The notes beneath the pieces were generated by a model. That model ran no database searches. It had not been told where the DNA came from and saw only the letters and a program-made list of their open reading frames with translations. This document shows positions 21,934-30,409 of a stretch of 64,000 bases of DNA, piece after piece. Every line of letters starts with the position of its first letter. Position 1 is the stretch's first letter. Source of the stretch: Prevotella sp. E13-27 (GTDB lineage Bacteria > Bacteroidota > Bacteroidia > Bacteroidales > Bacteroidaceae); NCBI RefSeq assembly GCF_023217965.1, contig NZ_JALPSC010000001.1:1178001-1242000 (forward strand), in the 5' to 3' direction. Position numbers and translations under genes: made by a program.

Positions 21934-23778
21934 ATGTGTGGAATAGTTGGTTACATAGGAAAGCAGGAGGCTTATCCTATCCTTATCAAGGGACTTCGCA
22001 GACTCGAATATCGTGGTTATGACTCGGCAGGCGTGGCACTCATCAATGCCGACGGCAGCCTGAACGTTTATAAGGCAAAGGGAAAGGTGGATAACCTTAC
22101 GGAGTACTGCAGTGACAAGGACGTGAGCGGATGCATTGGCATAGCTCACACACGATGGGCTACTCACGGTGAGCCTTCGGCACGCAACGCACATCCTCAC
22201 TATTCGCAGAGCCATAACCTGGCAATAATCCATAACGGCATCATTGAGAACTACGCCGATATTAAGCTGAAGCTTAAAGAGAAGGGTGTGGAGTTTAAGA
22301 GCGACACCGATACCGAGGTGCTCGTACAGCTCGTTGAGTATATCATGGTGAAGAAGAAGCTGTCACTGCTCGAGGCTGTGCAGGTGGCTCTCTATCAGGT
22401 GATAGGTGCCTACGCCATAGCCATCGTTGACAAGCGCGACCCAAGCCAGATCATTGCTGCACGTAAGCAGAGTCCGCTGGTGGTGGGCATAGGCGATGGT
22501 GAGTTCTTCCTCGGTTCTGATGCCAGCCCAATCATTGAATATACGAACAAGGTGGTGTATCTTGAGGATGGTAACATTGCTGTAATACGCCTAGGCGAGG
22601 AGCTGAAGGTGCTCAGCCTGCTTGGCGAGGAACAGGAACTGAAAGTGAAGAAGGTTGACATTGACCTCGGACAGATAGAGAAGGGTGGCTATGACCATTT
22701 CATGCTGAAGGAGATATTTGAACAGCCTGAATGTCTTACCAACTGCATGCGTGGACGAATAAACATCGAGGCCGACCACGTGACACTATCGGCACTCATA
22801 GACTATCGCCGTCAGCTGCTTGATGCGAAGCGTATAGTCATCGTGGCATGCGGCACATCATGGCACGCAGGTCTGATAGGCAAGCAGCTCATAGAGAGCT
22901 TCTGCCGTATCCCTTGCGAGGTGGAGTATGCTTCTGAGTTCCGCTATCGTAACCCTGTAGTAGGCAAGGGCGATGTGGTCATTGCCATCTCACAGAGTGG
23001 TGAGACGGCCGACACACTGGCTGCCATACAGCTGGCAAAGGAAAAGGGTGCTTTCATCTATGGCATCTGTAACGCCATTGGCTCAAGCATTCCGCGTGCT
23101 ACCGACACTGGCACATATATCCATGTGGGACCAGAGATTGGTGTAGCTTCAACAAAGGCGTTCACAGGTCAGGTGACTGTGCTCACCATGTTTGCACTGG
23201 CACTGGGTGAGGCAAAGGGCACAATAAAGCGTGACGAGTATCTGAAGGTGGTGAGTGAGCTGAACCGAATACCAGAGATAATGAAGGAGGTGCTGACGAC
23301 CAACGAGAAGGTGCGCGACCTTGCACGTACGTTCACCTATGCCCACAACTTCCTGTATCTTGGTCGCGGCTATTCTTATCCTGTGGCTCTTGAGGGCGCA
23401 CTGAAGCTGAAGGAGATCTCGTATATCCATGCTGAGGGCTATCCTGCTGCAGAGATGAAGCACGGACCTATCGCCCTTATTGACTCTGATATGCCTGTGG
23501 TGGTCATTGCCACTCACAACGCTATGTATGAGAAGGTGCTGTCAAACATTCAGGAGATAAAGGCCCGTCAGGGTCGTGTCATTGCTCTTGTGTCTAAAGG
23601 CGACGACACCATTGCGCGTATTGCCGACGAGGTGATAGAGCTGCCCGATGTCATAGAGTGTCTTGAGCCGCTTGTGGCTACCATTCCTCTGCAGCTGTTG
23701 GCATACCATGTCGCTGTGTGCAAGGGCAAGAACGTGGATCAGCCCCGTAACCTCGCAAAATCAGTCACCGTAGAGTGA
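21934..23778 (+). CDS. glmS: Glutamine-fructose-6-phosphate aminotransferase
   Basis: Makes glucosamine-6-phosphate from fructose-6-phosphate and glutamine, the entry to peptidoglycan and LPS amino sugars; cytoplasmic. It has 614 residues, the normal length. The N-terminal nucleophile is Cys2 (MCGIVGYIGKQ), with the glutaminase marks YRGYDSAG and AHTRWATHG. Two SIS domains follow (ACGTSWHAG, SQSGETADT and ARTFTYAHNFLYLGRGYSYP), and the C-terminal motif is NLAKSVTVE. It converges on the glycosyltransferase gene with only five bases between the stops. Confidence 0.98.
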   Translation: MCGIVGYIGKQEAYPILIKGLRRLEYRGYDSAGVALINADGSLNVYKAKGKVDNLTEYCSDKDVSGCIGIAHTRWATHGEPSARNAHPHYSQSHNLAIIHNGIIENYADIKLKLKEKGVEFKSDTDTEVLVQLVEYIMVKKKLSLLEAVQVALYQVIGAYAIAIVDKRDPSQIIAARKQSPLVVGIGDGEFFLGSDASPIIEYTNKVVYLEDGNIAVIRLGEELKVLSLLGEEQELKVKKVDIDLGQIEKGGYDHFMLKEIFEQPECLTNCMRGRINIEADHVTLSALIDYRRQLLDAKRIVIVACGTSWHAGLIGKQLIESFCRIPCEVEYASEFRYRNPVVGKGDVVIAISQSGETADTLAAIQLAKEKGAFIYGICNAIGSSIPRATDTGTYIHVGPEIGVASTKAFTGQVTVLTMFALALGEAKGTIKRDEYLKVVSELNRIPEIMKEVLTTNEKVRDLARTFTYAHNFLYLGRGYSYPVALEGALKLKEISYIHAEGYPAAEMKHGPIALIDSDMPVVVIATHNAMYEKVLSNIQEIKARQGRVIALVSKGDDTIARIADEVIELPDVIECLEPLVATIPLQLLAYHVAVCKGKNVDQPRNLAKSVTVE

Positions 23779-23783
23779 TGTCT

Positions 23784-25826
23784 TTAGAAAACGACGACCT
23801 CACAAGTCTTTCCACCGAGTAGGGCAGCAGCCTGAGGGAAGTTGCTGCGATACATGCCAGGACCCTTGAGAAGGAATACAGCATCGGCACGGGCAATAGT
23901 AAAGAAGTCGAGGAAAGTCTTTTCGTAGTATTCGTAGGAACGGATGGTATCGTTGCCGATATGCGACACGGTACCATCTATTATATACGCCCCTATGGCC
24001 TCACGGCTGCGCTCAAGGAACGTGGTGCTGTCGGAACACACAACAATACGTTTGTCAGCATGTTGCTGCTTCAGGGCCATGAGCTGCTCAATACTGCTGT
24101 TGAGCAACTGCTGCTGTTCTGCTGCGGGCAACGGCTCGTTATACACCTCTTCGTTGAAGTCGCCAAGGAGGTTGCAGAAGCGCGCTGACACAGTTATGTA
24201 GGGCGCAGCTATGTCGTCGCTTATCTCTTTAAGATGCTGTGACAGTCGGTCGGAAGGACGGAACAGTTTCTTGAAGCTGTCGGCAAAGCCATCAATAAAG
24301 CTGATGGGCGAGTTGGTGTAGCAGTGTATCTGCTTGTCGCTATTGGCGGTGAACTCCTTATAGAAGAGCTTGCGGTGCTGACGCCGCTCTATTTGTGATG
24401 TCGTCTGTGTGTCACAGATGACCACGTGTGCCTTCTCAGTGTTCCATATGATGTCGTTTCTGTCTATCTGCCAGTCATACTCCGCAGGCACGAGATAGTC
24501 TGTCAAGGGGAACGGATAGTCAAAGAACAGGCGGAAGTCACGTCCTGTCCTGAGACACTGCTGGAAGACACTCACAGCACCACGCAAACGATCGACAAGA
24601 CCACCGTCGGCAGTGCCACGGGTGTGTATGCACACCACGGCAGTGGCACTCTTGGCATCTTCCCTACTTTTCATAGCCGTCTCATTGCCATCTTTGTATA
24701 AGGGAGCTATGCGTTTCAGTATCTCTTTCTCCGTACGTCTCCTTATGATGGTCAATCTGTAAAGTATAGGATAATAGCGCTGTAACAGTTTTTCGAAGAT
24801 AATCCGGGGGTTATACTTCAGAGCGAAAAGCATGAACAGCAGCTTGTAGTCCGTGAGCCACAGGAAATGCATGCGCTGCCTTATGGTAAGACGTTGGAAG
24901 CTGATGCGCTGGAACAGCTGTTGTAGTTTTGCCTCGATGGCATCGTTGGCTCCTGTCAGGTTTCCATAGTTGTGGGCATAGCATGCCATCATGCTTCGCC
25001 ATCCGTAGAATAGACAGCTGTGAAGACGTGACACCTCTATACTGTCAGGCGCAAAGTTCTGTTCAATGACATCGGCAAGCTGTAGGCGTGTCATTGTCTT
25101 GTAATGGAAGAACTTCGGTGTCACCCTTATGGTGTAGGAGTTGTCGTTGTTCTGATAGAAATAGACGGCATCGGAAAATGCCACACGTTCTGCTGCAAGC
25201 AAGAAGAGACGCTCATCGACCTCGTCGGAGGTGACGGCAGGCTTTTCTTTTTGTGGAGGGTAGCTTAAGTTCAGCCACGCCTTTCGCCGATAGAGGCCGC
25301 CGTTACAACCTATAGACCAGTCGGGCATGGTCTCTTTCACAAGCTCACGGCCGTTATAAACGAGTGAAGCATCAAAGCCTTCCACAGGGAGTGTCCGTGT
25401 GCATCTGTCCTGAAGAGAGCTGCTTTGAGTGTTGTCGGCTGTCAGCATGTCTATGAACTTCATGACTGGATAGACAATGTCGGCATTGGTTTGTTGTTGT
25501 CTGAGGAGCATCTTCTCCATATAGTGCTCCTCTATGCGGTCGTCAACGTCGAGCTGTATGAGCATGTCGCCGCGCGACTCATAGACGGCATGGTCGCGGG
25601 CCGCCTTTGCCGAACCGCTGTTATGCTGAGAGAAGCATCTCACGCGCTCGTCACCACGAGCTATCTCCGTCAGCGTCAGCCATGTTTCATCGGTAGAGCC
25701 GTCGTCAACGACCACCCATTCCCAGTTGGCATACGTCTGGTCGCAAAGGCATTTGTAGATGCTTTTGAGAAAGTCATTGCCGTTGAACACGGGCGTAACA
25801 ACAGATATGAGTGTGCTGTTCTCCAT
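23784..25826 (-). CDS. GT2 glycosyltransferase fused to a fucosyltransferase-like domain
   Basis: A 680-residue protein with two parts. Residues 1 to about 240 are a GT-A family 2 domain (ISVVTPVFNGNDFLKSIYKC, VVVDDGSTDETW, and the metal-binding DxD-type LIQLDVDDRIEEHY). From about residue 390 a second domain resembles the Rossmann part of fucosyltransferase-like proteins (YITVSARFCNLLGDFNEEVY, RIVVCSDSTTFLERS, FFTIARADAVFLLKGPGMYRS). It starts 5 bases after the TonB-dependent receptor stop, so the two share a transcript. Probably it builds a surface glycan. Donors and acceptors cannot be told from sequence. Confidence 0.8.
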   Translation of the reverse strand: MENSTLISVVTPVFNGNDFLKSIYKCLCDQTYANWEWVVVDDGSTDETWLTLTEIARGDERVRCFSQHNSGSAKAARDHAVYESRGDMLIQLDVDDRIEEHYMEKMLLRQQQTNADIVYPVMKFIDMLTADNTQSSSLQDRCTRTLPVEGFDASLVYNGRELVKETMPDWSIGCNGGLYRRKAWLNLSYPPQKEKPAVTSDEVDERLFLLAAERVAFSDAVYFYQNNDNSYTIRVTPKFFHYKTMTRLQLADVIEQNFAPDSIEVSRLHSCLFYGWRSMMACYAHNYGNLTGANDAIEAKLQQLFQRISFQRLTIRQRMHFLWLTDYKLLFMLFALKYNPRIIFEKLLQRYYPILYRLTIIRRRTEKEILKRIAPLYKDGNETAMKSREDAKSATAVVCIHTRGTADGGLVDRLRGAVSVFQQCLRTGRDFRLFFDYPFPLTDYLVPAEYDWQIDRNDIIWNTEKAHVVICDTQTTSQIERRQHRKLFYKEFTANSDKQIHCYTNSPISFIDGFADSFKKLFRPSDRLSQHLKEISDDIAAPYITVSARFCNLLGDFNEEVYNEPLPAAEQQQLLNSSIEQLMALKQQHADKRIVVCSDSTTFLERSREAIGAYIIDGTVSHIGNDTIRSYEYYEKTFLDFFTIARADAVFLLKGPGMYRSNFPQAAALLGGKTCEVVVF

Positions 25827-25831
25827 AATGA

Positions 25832-28303
25832 TTATTGTTCGAAGCTGCTATAGCTATTGTCCTCGTCGGATTCTTGCTGATTGTCCTCGCGCTGAGGCTT
25901 CTTCTGACTCGTCATGTTACCGAAGTTCCAGGTCAGCTGTACGTTGAAGCGAGGCTTGCGCCAGCTCTTCTGGTGACGCCAGAAGGTAGGGCTCTCGGTG
26001 TAGTTCTCAAACTTGCGAGTGCCGAACACGTCACGCCAGTTGATGGCAAGGGCAAACATCTTGTTTAAGAAGGTCTTACGAAGGCCGAGGTCAAGAGAAC
26101 CGTTGGGCTTACGGTAACCCTGTGTGATCACTGAGCGTGAGCGATAGTTGCCTGTTGCCTGAAGGGTGATGCTATAGGGCAGTATGACGGATGCCAGCAG
26201 TCTGCCGTCCCAAGCAAAGCTCTCGTCGCTTTCGCCTGTCACGAGTTGGTTCTCCACCATGGTCTGGAATCCGTTAAGCTTGTAGTAGTAGGCGTTGAGC
26301 GTGGTGGTAAGGTCGAGTATTCGCCACAACTTGTTCTTCAAGATAAGTTCTGCACCCGAGCTCTGACTCTTTGCCACATTGAGGTTTGTCATAAACATTG
26401 ATGGCTGTCCGTTGTAGGTGCCCTGATAGCGTATGCGCTGCATGACATCGGTCGTAGGACGGTAGTAGGTGCCTATTGACAGGGTGTGTCCTTCCCATGT
26501 CTTCATGAAGTTGAGCGAGAACGAGTTGGTGTATTCTGGCGTCAACTCTGGGTTACCGAACTCAATCATCGACGCGTCGCGGGTGTTCTTGAATGAGTTG
26601 AGCTGTCCGCCCCATGGCCTGCGCAGACGACGTGTGTAGTTAAGCTGCAACTGGGCAGTCTCGGTCAGCGAATAGTTGAGAAACAGTGATGGGAAGAGTT
26701 GGAAGTAGTCTTTCTTAAATGGACTCTCGTTCTGGTAATAGTCTATGCTCTTTGTGTCAACCTTCCAGTATTCACCGCGCATTCCTGCCATCACGCCGAA
26801 CTTTCCGAAGTTCATGTTGGCTGTGACATAGAGTGCATGTATGTCTATATCATAGATGAAGCGATTGAAGAAGAAGGCTTCATCATCATATTTGTTTGTC
26901 GTCTGGTTCCATATCTGCGACTCCTGTGGAGTGTTCTCATGAGACATACGCCCGTTGTAACCTGCTTCGAGCTTCGTCTTCTCGCTTATCTGGTTGGTAT
27001 AGTCTATCTTTGCTTCCCATGCGTGGTTGTTCATGTTCATGGGGCGGTTTTGAAGACTCCATGTGGCAGGAGAGCCGTTGGTATATGTGGTGTCGTTGCG
27101 ATAGATAGTGGAGCTGTTCATCTTCCACTTGTTGAACGACAGTGATGCGTCGAGGGTGTGTGTGCCTTTCTCGTTGAACTTATGTGTGAAGGAAAGTTCA
27201 GCGTTGTACATGCGGTGCTTGCCTTCAGGCGATGTGGTGGAACGTGTCATGTGTTTCAGTACCTCGCCAGTTGAGAGCACACCGTAGTCATATTCACTGA
27301 CATTATCGTTTGATGGCTTTCCTCTGAGGAACATGCCTTGTAGCGAGAGGTCGTCGTTGTCAGAGAGGTGGAATGTCAGTCCGGCACGTCCGAAAAGACC
27401 ACGTCCTTTGTTGCTGTTGTCGCCGTGGCTGTTCATGAAAGTGTCCTGCAAAGGATAATGCTGCTCACTCTCGTTGCCACCGTTGCCGCGACGACGGCGC
27501 AGACCTAAGTTGATGTTCGCATCAAGAGTCTTTGACGAGTAGTTGATGTTACCACCCACGTTCCATCCTTTCTGGTTGTTGGCACCTGCTTGCATTGAGC
27601 CGTAGTAGCCAGCCTTGCGGTCGCGCTTGAGGATGATGTTGATGATGCCTGCCGTGCCCTCTGGCGAGTATTTCGCTGATGGGTTGTCTATGACCTCTAT
27701 GCGTTCTATGCTTTCAGCGGGAATCTGCTGAAGGATCTCAGCGCGATTGTCGGCTGTAAGTCCGCTTGCCTTACCGTTGATCCAAACCTCTACGCTGGAA
27801 TTGCCGCGAAGAGATATCTCTCCGTCAGTGGTTACCTCTACTGAAGGGATGTTCTCTAACAGGTCGGTGACTGAGCCACCTGCTGCTGCCAGGACCTCGT
27901 CAACGGTGAATGTCTTGCGGTCAACCTCGAGCTTCATCTGCGAGCGCTGTCCTACGACCTGCACTTCTTTCAACGTCTGTTGATCCTCGGCGATATAGAT
28001 GGCGTTATAGTGTACGCGACGTTGCTGGGGAGTAATCTGGAACTTGCGTGTCACTGTCTTGTAGCCCACGAAGGTAACCTGCAGCGTGTAACTGCCGTCT
28101 TTCAGGTTGCCTATCTGGAAGGAGCCTTTCACATCGGTCATGGCACCGCCGACGTGCTTGTTGTTGCTGTCTGTGATGCGTATGTTCACGAACTGCATAA
28201 CCTCGTCGGTCTGGCGGTCCAGGATTCGTCCTTTTACAAGTCCTTGAGCTTGAATGCCAACGGCAGTAAAAAGAAGTAATATGACTAATAATAATCTGTT
28301 CAT
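25832..28303 (-). CDS. TonB-dependent receptor (outer-membrane beta-barrel, non-SusC type)
   Basis: An outer-membrane protein of 823 residues: signal peptide (LLLVILLLFTAVGIQAQ), carboxypeptidase-regulatory-like domain (VKGRILDRQTDEVMQFVNI, GSYTLQVTFVGYKTV), plug (VTDLLENIPSVEVTTDGEIS, IEVIDNPSAKYSPEGTAG), then a long barrel of the OMP_b-brl_3 kind. The charged tail after WNFGNMTSQ extends past the last strand. There is no SusD partner, so the ligand is unknown. It lies between a small membrane protein and the GT2/fucosyltransferase gene, apparently one operon. Confidence 0.88.
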   Translation of the reverse strand: MNRLLLVILLLFTAVGIQAQGLVKGRILDRQTDEVMQFVNIRITDSNNKHVGGAMTDVKGSFQIGNLKDGSYTLQVTFVGYKTVTRKFQITPQQRRVHYNAIYIAEDQQTLKEVQVVGQRSQMKLEVDRKTFTVDEVLAAAGGSVTDLLENIPSVEVTTDGEISLRGNSSVEVWINGKASGLTADNRAEILQQIPAESIERIEVIDNPSAKYSPEGTAGIINIILKRDRKAGYYGSMQAGANNQKGWNVGGNINYSSKTLDANINLGLRRRRGNGGNESEQHYPLQDTFMNSHGDNSNKGRGLFGRAGLTFHLSDNDDLSLQGMFLRGKPSNDNVSEYDYGVLSTGEVLKHMTRSTTSPEGKHRMYNAELSFTHKFNEKGTHTLDASLSFNKWKMNSSTIYRNDTTYTNGSPATWSLQNRPMNMNNHAWEAKIDYTNQISEKTKLEAGYNGRMSHENTPQESQIWNQTTNKYDDEAFFFNRFIYDIDIHALYVTANMNFGKFGVMAGMRGEYWKVDTKSIDYYQNESPFKKDYFQLFPSLFLNYSLTETAQLQLNYTRRLRRPWGGQLNSFKNTRDASMIEFGNPELTPEYTNSFSLNFMKTWEGHTLSIGTYYRPTTDVMQRIRYQGTYNGQPSMFMTNLNVAKSQSSGAELILKNKLWRILDLTTTLNAYYYKLNGFQTMVENQLVTGESDESFAWDGRLLASVILPYSITLQATGNYRSRSVITQGYRKPNGSLDLGLRKTFLNKMFALAINWRDVFGTRKFENYTESPTFWRHQKSWRKPRFNVQLTWNFGNMTSQKKPQREDNQQESDEDNSYSSFEQ

Positions 28304-28330
28304 GGTTTGTGGCTCGTTTTTGTGTTGTAT

Positions 28331-28624
28331 TTATCGTGCGAGATAGTAGAATATGGCGGCAATAACTATAATCAAGTATGAACAGCCTCTCCATATCTTG
28401 CCGAAGACATAGCATGCGAGAATTACCAGGAGAATAGTTATTACGTCTGAAATATTAATGTCTATCTGCTGATACTCGAGCAAGTCATCTATACTTTCTT
28501 CGCTTGAATCAATCTGTCGCCTTCCTGTCATGTCATCATTCTCGACATTGCCTTGTGCCCACGATTGCAACCACATAATAGCAGTACAAAGAAGGACATA
28601 AAGACGCAGGGAGATTTTTTCCAT
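28331..28624 (-). CDS. Small membrane protein of unknown function
   Basis: 97 residues: an N-terminal signal-like segment (LYVLLCTAIMWLQSWAQ), an acidic middle (SSEESIDDLLEYQ) and two closely spaced hydrophobic stretches at the C-terminus (VITILLVILACYVFGKIW and YLIIVIAAIFYYLA). It is 27 bases upstream of the TonB-dependent receptor gene and on the same strand, so it is probably cotranscribed. I do not recognise a family. Confidence 0.65.
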   Translation of the reverse strand: MEKISLRLYVLLCTAIMWLQSWAQGNVENDDMTGRRQIDSSEESIDDLLEYQQIDINISDVITILLVILACYVFGKIWRGCSYLIIVIAAIFYYLAR

Positions 28625-28672
28625 TGTTTTTTAGCAGTATCGTTTCAGTTGAAAGTAGGATGTGTTTGGTTG

Positions 28673-28744
28673 TACTCCAACCGAGAATCGAACTCGGATC
28701 TACTCTTTAGGAGAGAGTTGTTCTATCCATTGAACTATTAGAGC
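28673..28744 (-). tRNA. tRNA-Arg (anticodon CCT)
   Basis: The minus strand folds into a full cloverleaf: acceptor GCTCTAA with TTGGAGT, D-stem GTTC/GAAC, anticodon stem ACTCT/AGAGT with loop CTCCTAA (anticodon CCT), and T-arm CCGAG-TTCGATT-CTCGG. CCA is not encoded. It reads AGG codons. Confidence 0.93.
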
Positions 28745-28759
28745 CCTTTTTACAGGGCG

Positions 28760-28789
28760 CAAAGGTACAAAGAAAAAGGGAGAAACAAA
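28760..28789 (-). promoter_or_regulatory. Promoter of tRNA-Arg
   Basis: On the minus strand TTTG (28786-28789), 18 bases, then TACCTTTG (28760-28767). The expected start falls about 10 bases before the mature tRNA 5' end. Confidence 0.65.
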
Positions 28790-28825
28790 AACTTTTCTCC
28801 CTTTTTATCAGAGTTGTATCAATTA

Positions 28826-28885
28826 TTAGAGGTTAGAGGTTAGAGGTGAGAGGTGAGAGGTTAGAGGTAAGAGGTGAGAGGTTAG
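28826..28885. repeat. AGAGGTT/AGAGGTG 7-base repeat array
   Basis: Eight or so consecutive TAGAGGT/GAGAGGT units between the tRNA promoter and the DUF5723 gene. The array overlaps the stop codon of the DUF5723 gene, so its last residue is encoded by repeat sequence. Confidence 0.85.
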
Positions 28886-30354
28886 AATGTGAGCAGGTAC
28901 AGATTGCGTGATGATTTTTTCTTGCCACCCCATGCCACATTCAGACCAAGGTTGAAGCTGGCATTGGAGTCGAGGGGAATAGATGATGCTCCTGTCTTGC
29001 CTATCATGTGGTCCATGCCGATGAACAAGTTCATTCCTGACGGATGGAAGTTAACCACCCATCCCATGGTAGTGCAGAAAGACGTGAATGCCACGTTGAT
29101 GCCACCGTCAACCCATTTCAGCGGACGTATGTTGGCGCTGATGCGTTCCTCAGTCCACGAATACTTGCCATCGAAACGATGAGAGAGCAGTGAGCCGAAG
29201 GTGAGCTTGTCGTAATAAGGCAGAGGATACTCCAGACCAAAGCGAAGGGTAGCTGCCAGTGCGTGTGTGCTGCCACCATTGTCGCCTTTGTTCTCAAGGT
29301 TTGCGAAGTCCTTGAATCGGTCGGCGTAATTGTCTTTCTCGTCATCGAAGGTCTTCTTGCCTTCTCCGCTGCTCATGTCCATGTCGTTGAAGCCGTCGAA
29401 ACGGAATGTCTTGCCTGACGATTCAGCCACAATGCCATTGCTCCAGCTGATGAAGCCGAGGTCGGTCAGGGCGAGGCTTACCTTCAGTTTGTTAAGCCAG
29501 TCAACAGAGCAGTCCTTGAACTCATAGACACCACCGAGGTCAACTCCGATGCCGAAGCCGCTAATACCAGCACCATCGGTGTCAATGCCGTCAACACGCT
29601 TGTATTTTCCTGGCTGTGTCTTATACTCTTCTTCCTTCTCTTTAAAAGAGGCTCCTTTCATGTTTATCTCACCACGAGCTTTTCCGTCGATGAGCCAGTG
29701 GTCGCCTGTCAGGTTGGCATGAACACCTTCCATGCTGAAGTCTGCGTAGGCAGTACCGAACAGCAGCTTGAACTTTGCACCAACACGCAGGTTCTCGTAG
29801 AGCTGGCGAGAGTGTCCGAATGCCAGTTCGGTGTAGCTCCATCCGCGTGCTCCGAGATCATCGAAGGAGTAGTCCTGGTTTTTCAGGTCCTTAGCGAACT
29901 TGAAGAAGTCATAGGGCATGGAGAGACCGAAATGCATGCGCTCTTTCAGTTCGATGGTGTTATAGCCGTCGAAGCCTGCGAAACCTACAGATACGACTGG
30001 CAGGTCCATGTCGAAGAGAACGGTGTTGGCACCTTTGTCAAAACCGCTCAATGCCTCGTCAACAGAGATGCCCGGATGCATGAATGTAGTGGTCTTCTTT
30101 GCACCGCTCTTTATTCCGTAGTCGGGGTTCTTGAAGAAGAAGTCGCCAACGCCTAAGCTACCCTGTAGCCTCATGTTGAGGTTTCCAAGTACAGGAATAG
30201 CTACATAGCTCTGCTCGTTGGCCAAGGCCGGGTTCATGATGTGCCTGTATTTATAGTCGTCGACGAAATATGCCGAGTTCAGCTCTTGAGCCATCATGGT
30301 TACTGCCTGTGAAATCAGTGTCACGGCAAGTATATATCTCTTAATTGTCTTCAT
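28882..30354 (-). CDS. DUF5723-type outer-membrane beta-barrel protein
   Basis: 490 residues with a signal peptide (ILAVTLISQAVTMMAQ). The mature N-terminus SAYFVDDYKYRHIMNPALAN and the later run of amphipathic, Gly- and aromatic-rich strands (VRVGAKFKLLFGTAYADFSM-like; GFGIGVDLGGVYEFKD; LRFGLEYPLPYYDKLTFGS) are typical of the DUF5723/PorV-like barrel group of Bacteroidetes. The function of the family is not established. It lies 55 bases downstream of the large lipoprotein gene on the same strand and may form a pair with it. Confidence 0.75.
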   Translation of the reverse strand: MKTIKRYILAVTLISQAVTMMAQELNSAYFVDDYKYRHIMNPALANEQSYVAIPVLGNLNMRLQGSLGVGDFFFKNPDYGIKSGAKKTTTFMHPGISVDEALSGFDKGANTVLFDMDLPVVSVGFAGFDGYNTIELKERMHFGLSMPYDFFKFAKDLKNQDYSFDDLGARGWSYTELAFGHSRQLYENLRVGAKFKLLFGTAYADFSMEGVHANLTGDHWLIDGKARGEINMKGASFKEKEEEYKTQPGKYKRVDGIDTDGAGISGFGIGVDLGGVYEFKDCSVDWLNKLKVSLALTDLGFISWSNGIVAESSGKTFRFDGFNDMDMSSGEGKKTFDDEKDNYADRFKDFANLENKGDNGGSTHALAATLRFGLEYPLPYYDKLTFGSLLSHRFDGKYSWTEERISANIRPLKWVDGGINVAFTSFCTTMGWVVNFHPSGMNLFIGMDHMIGKTGASSIPLDSNASFNLGLNVAWGGKKKSSRNLYLLTF

Positions 30355-30409
30355 GTGCTTATATTTTTTGGGAAAGTATTAATGATTGTATTGCTGTCAC
30401 ACTGAACGT

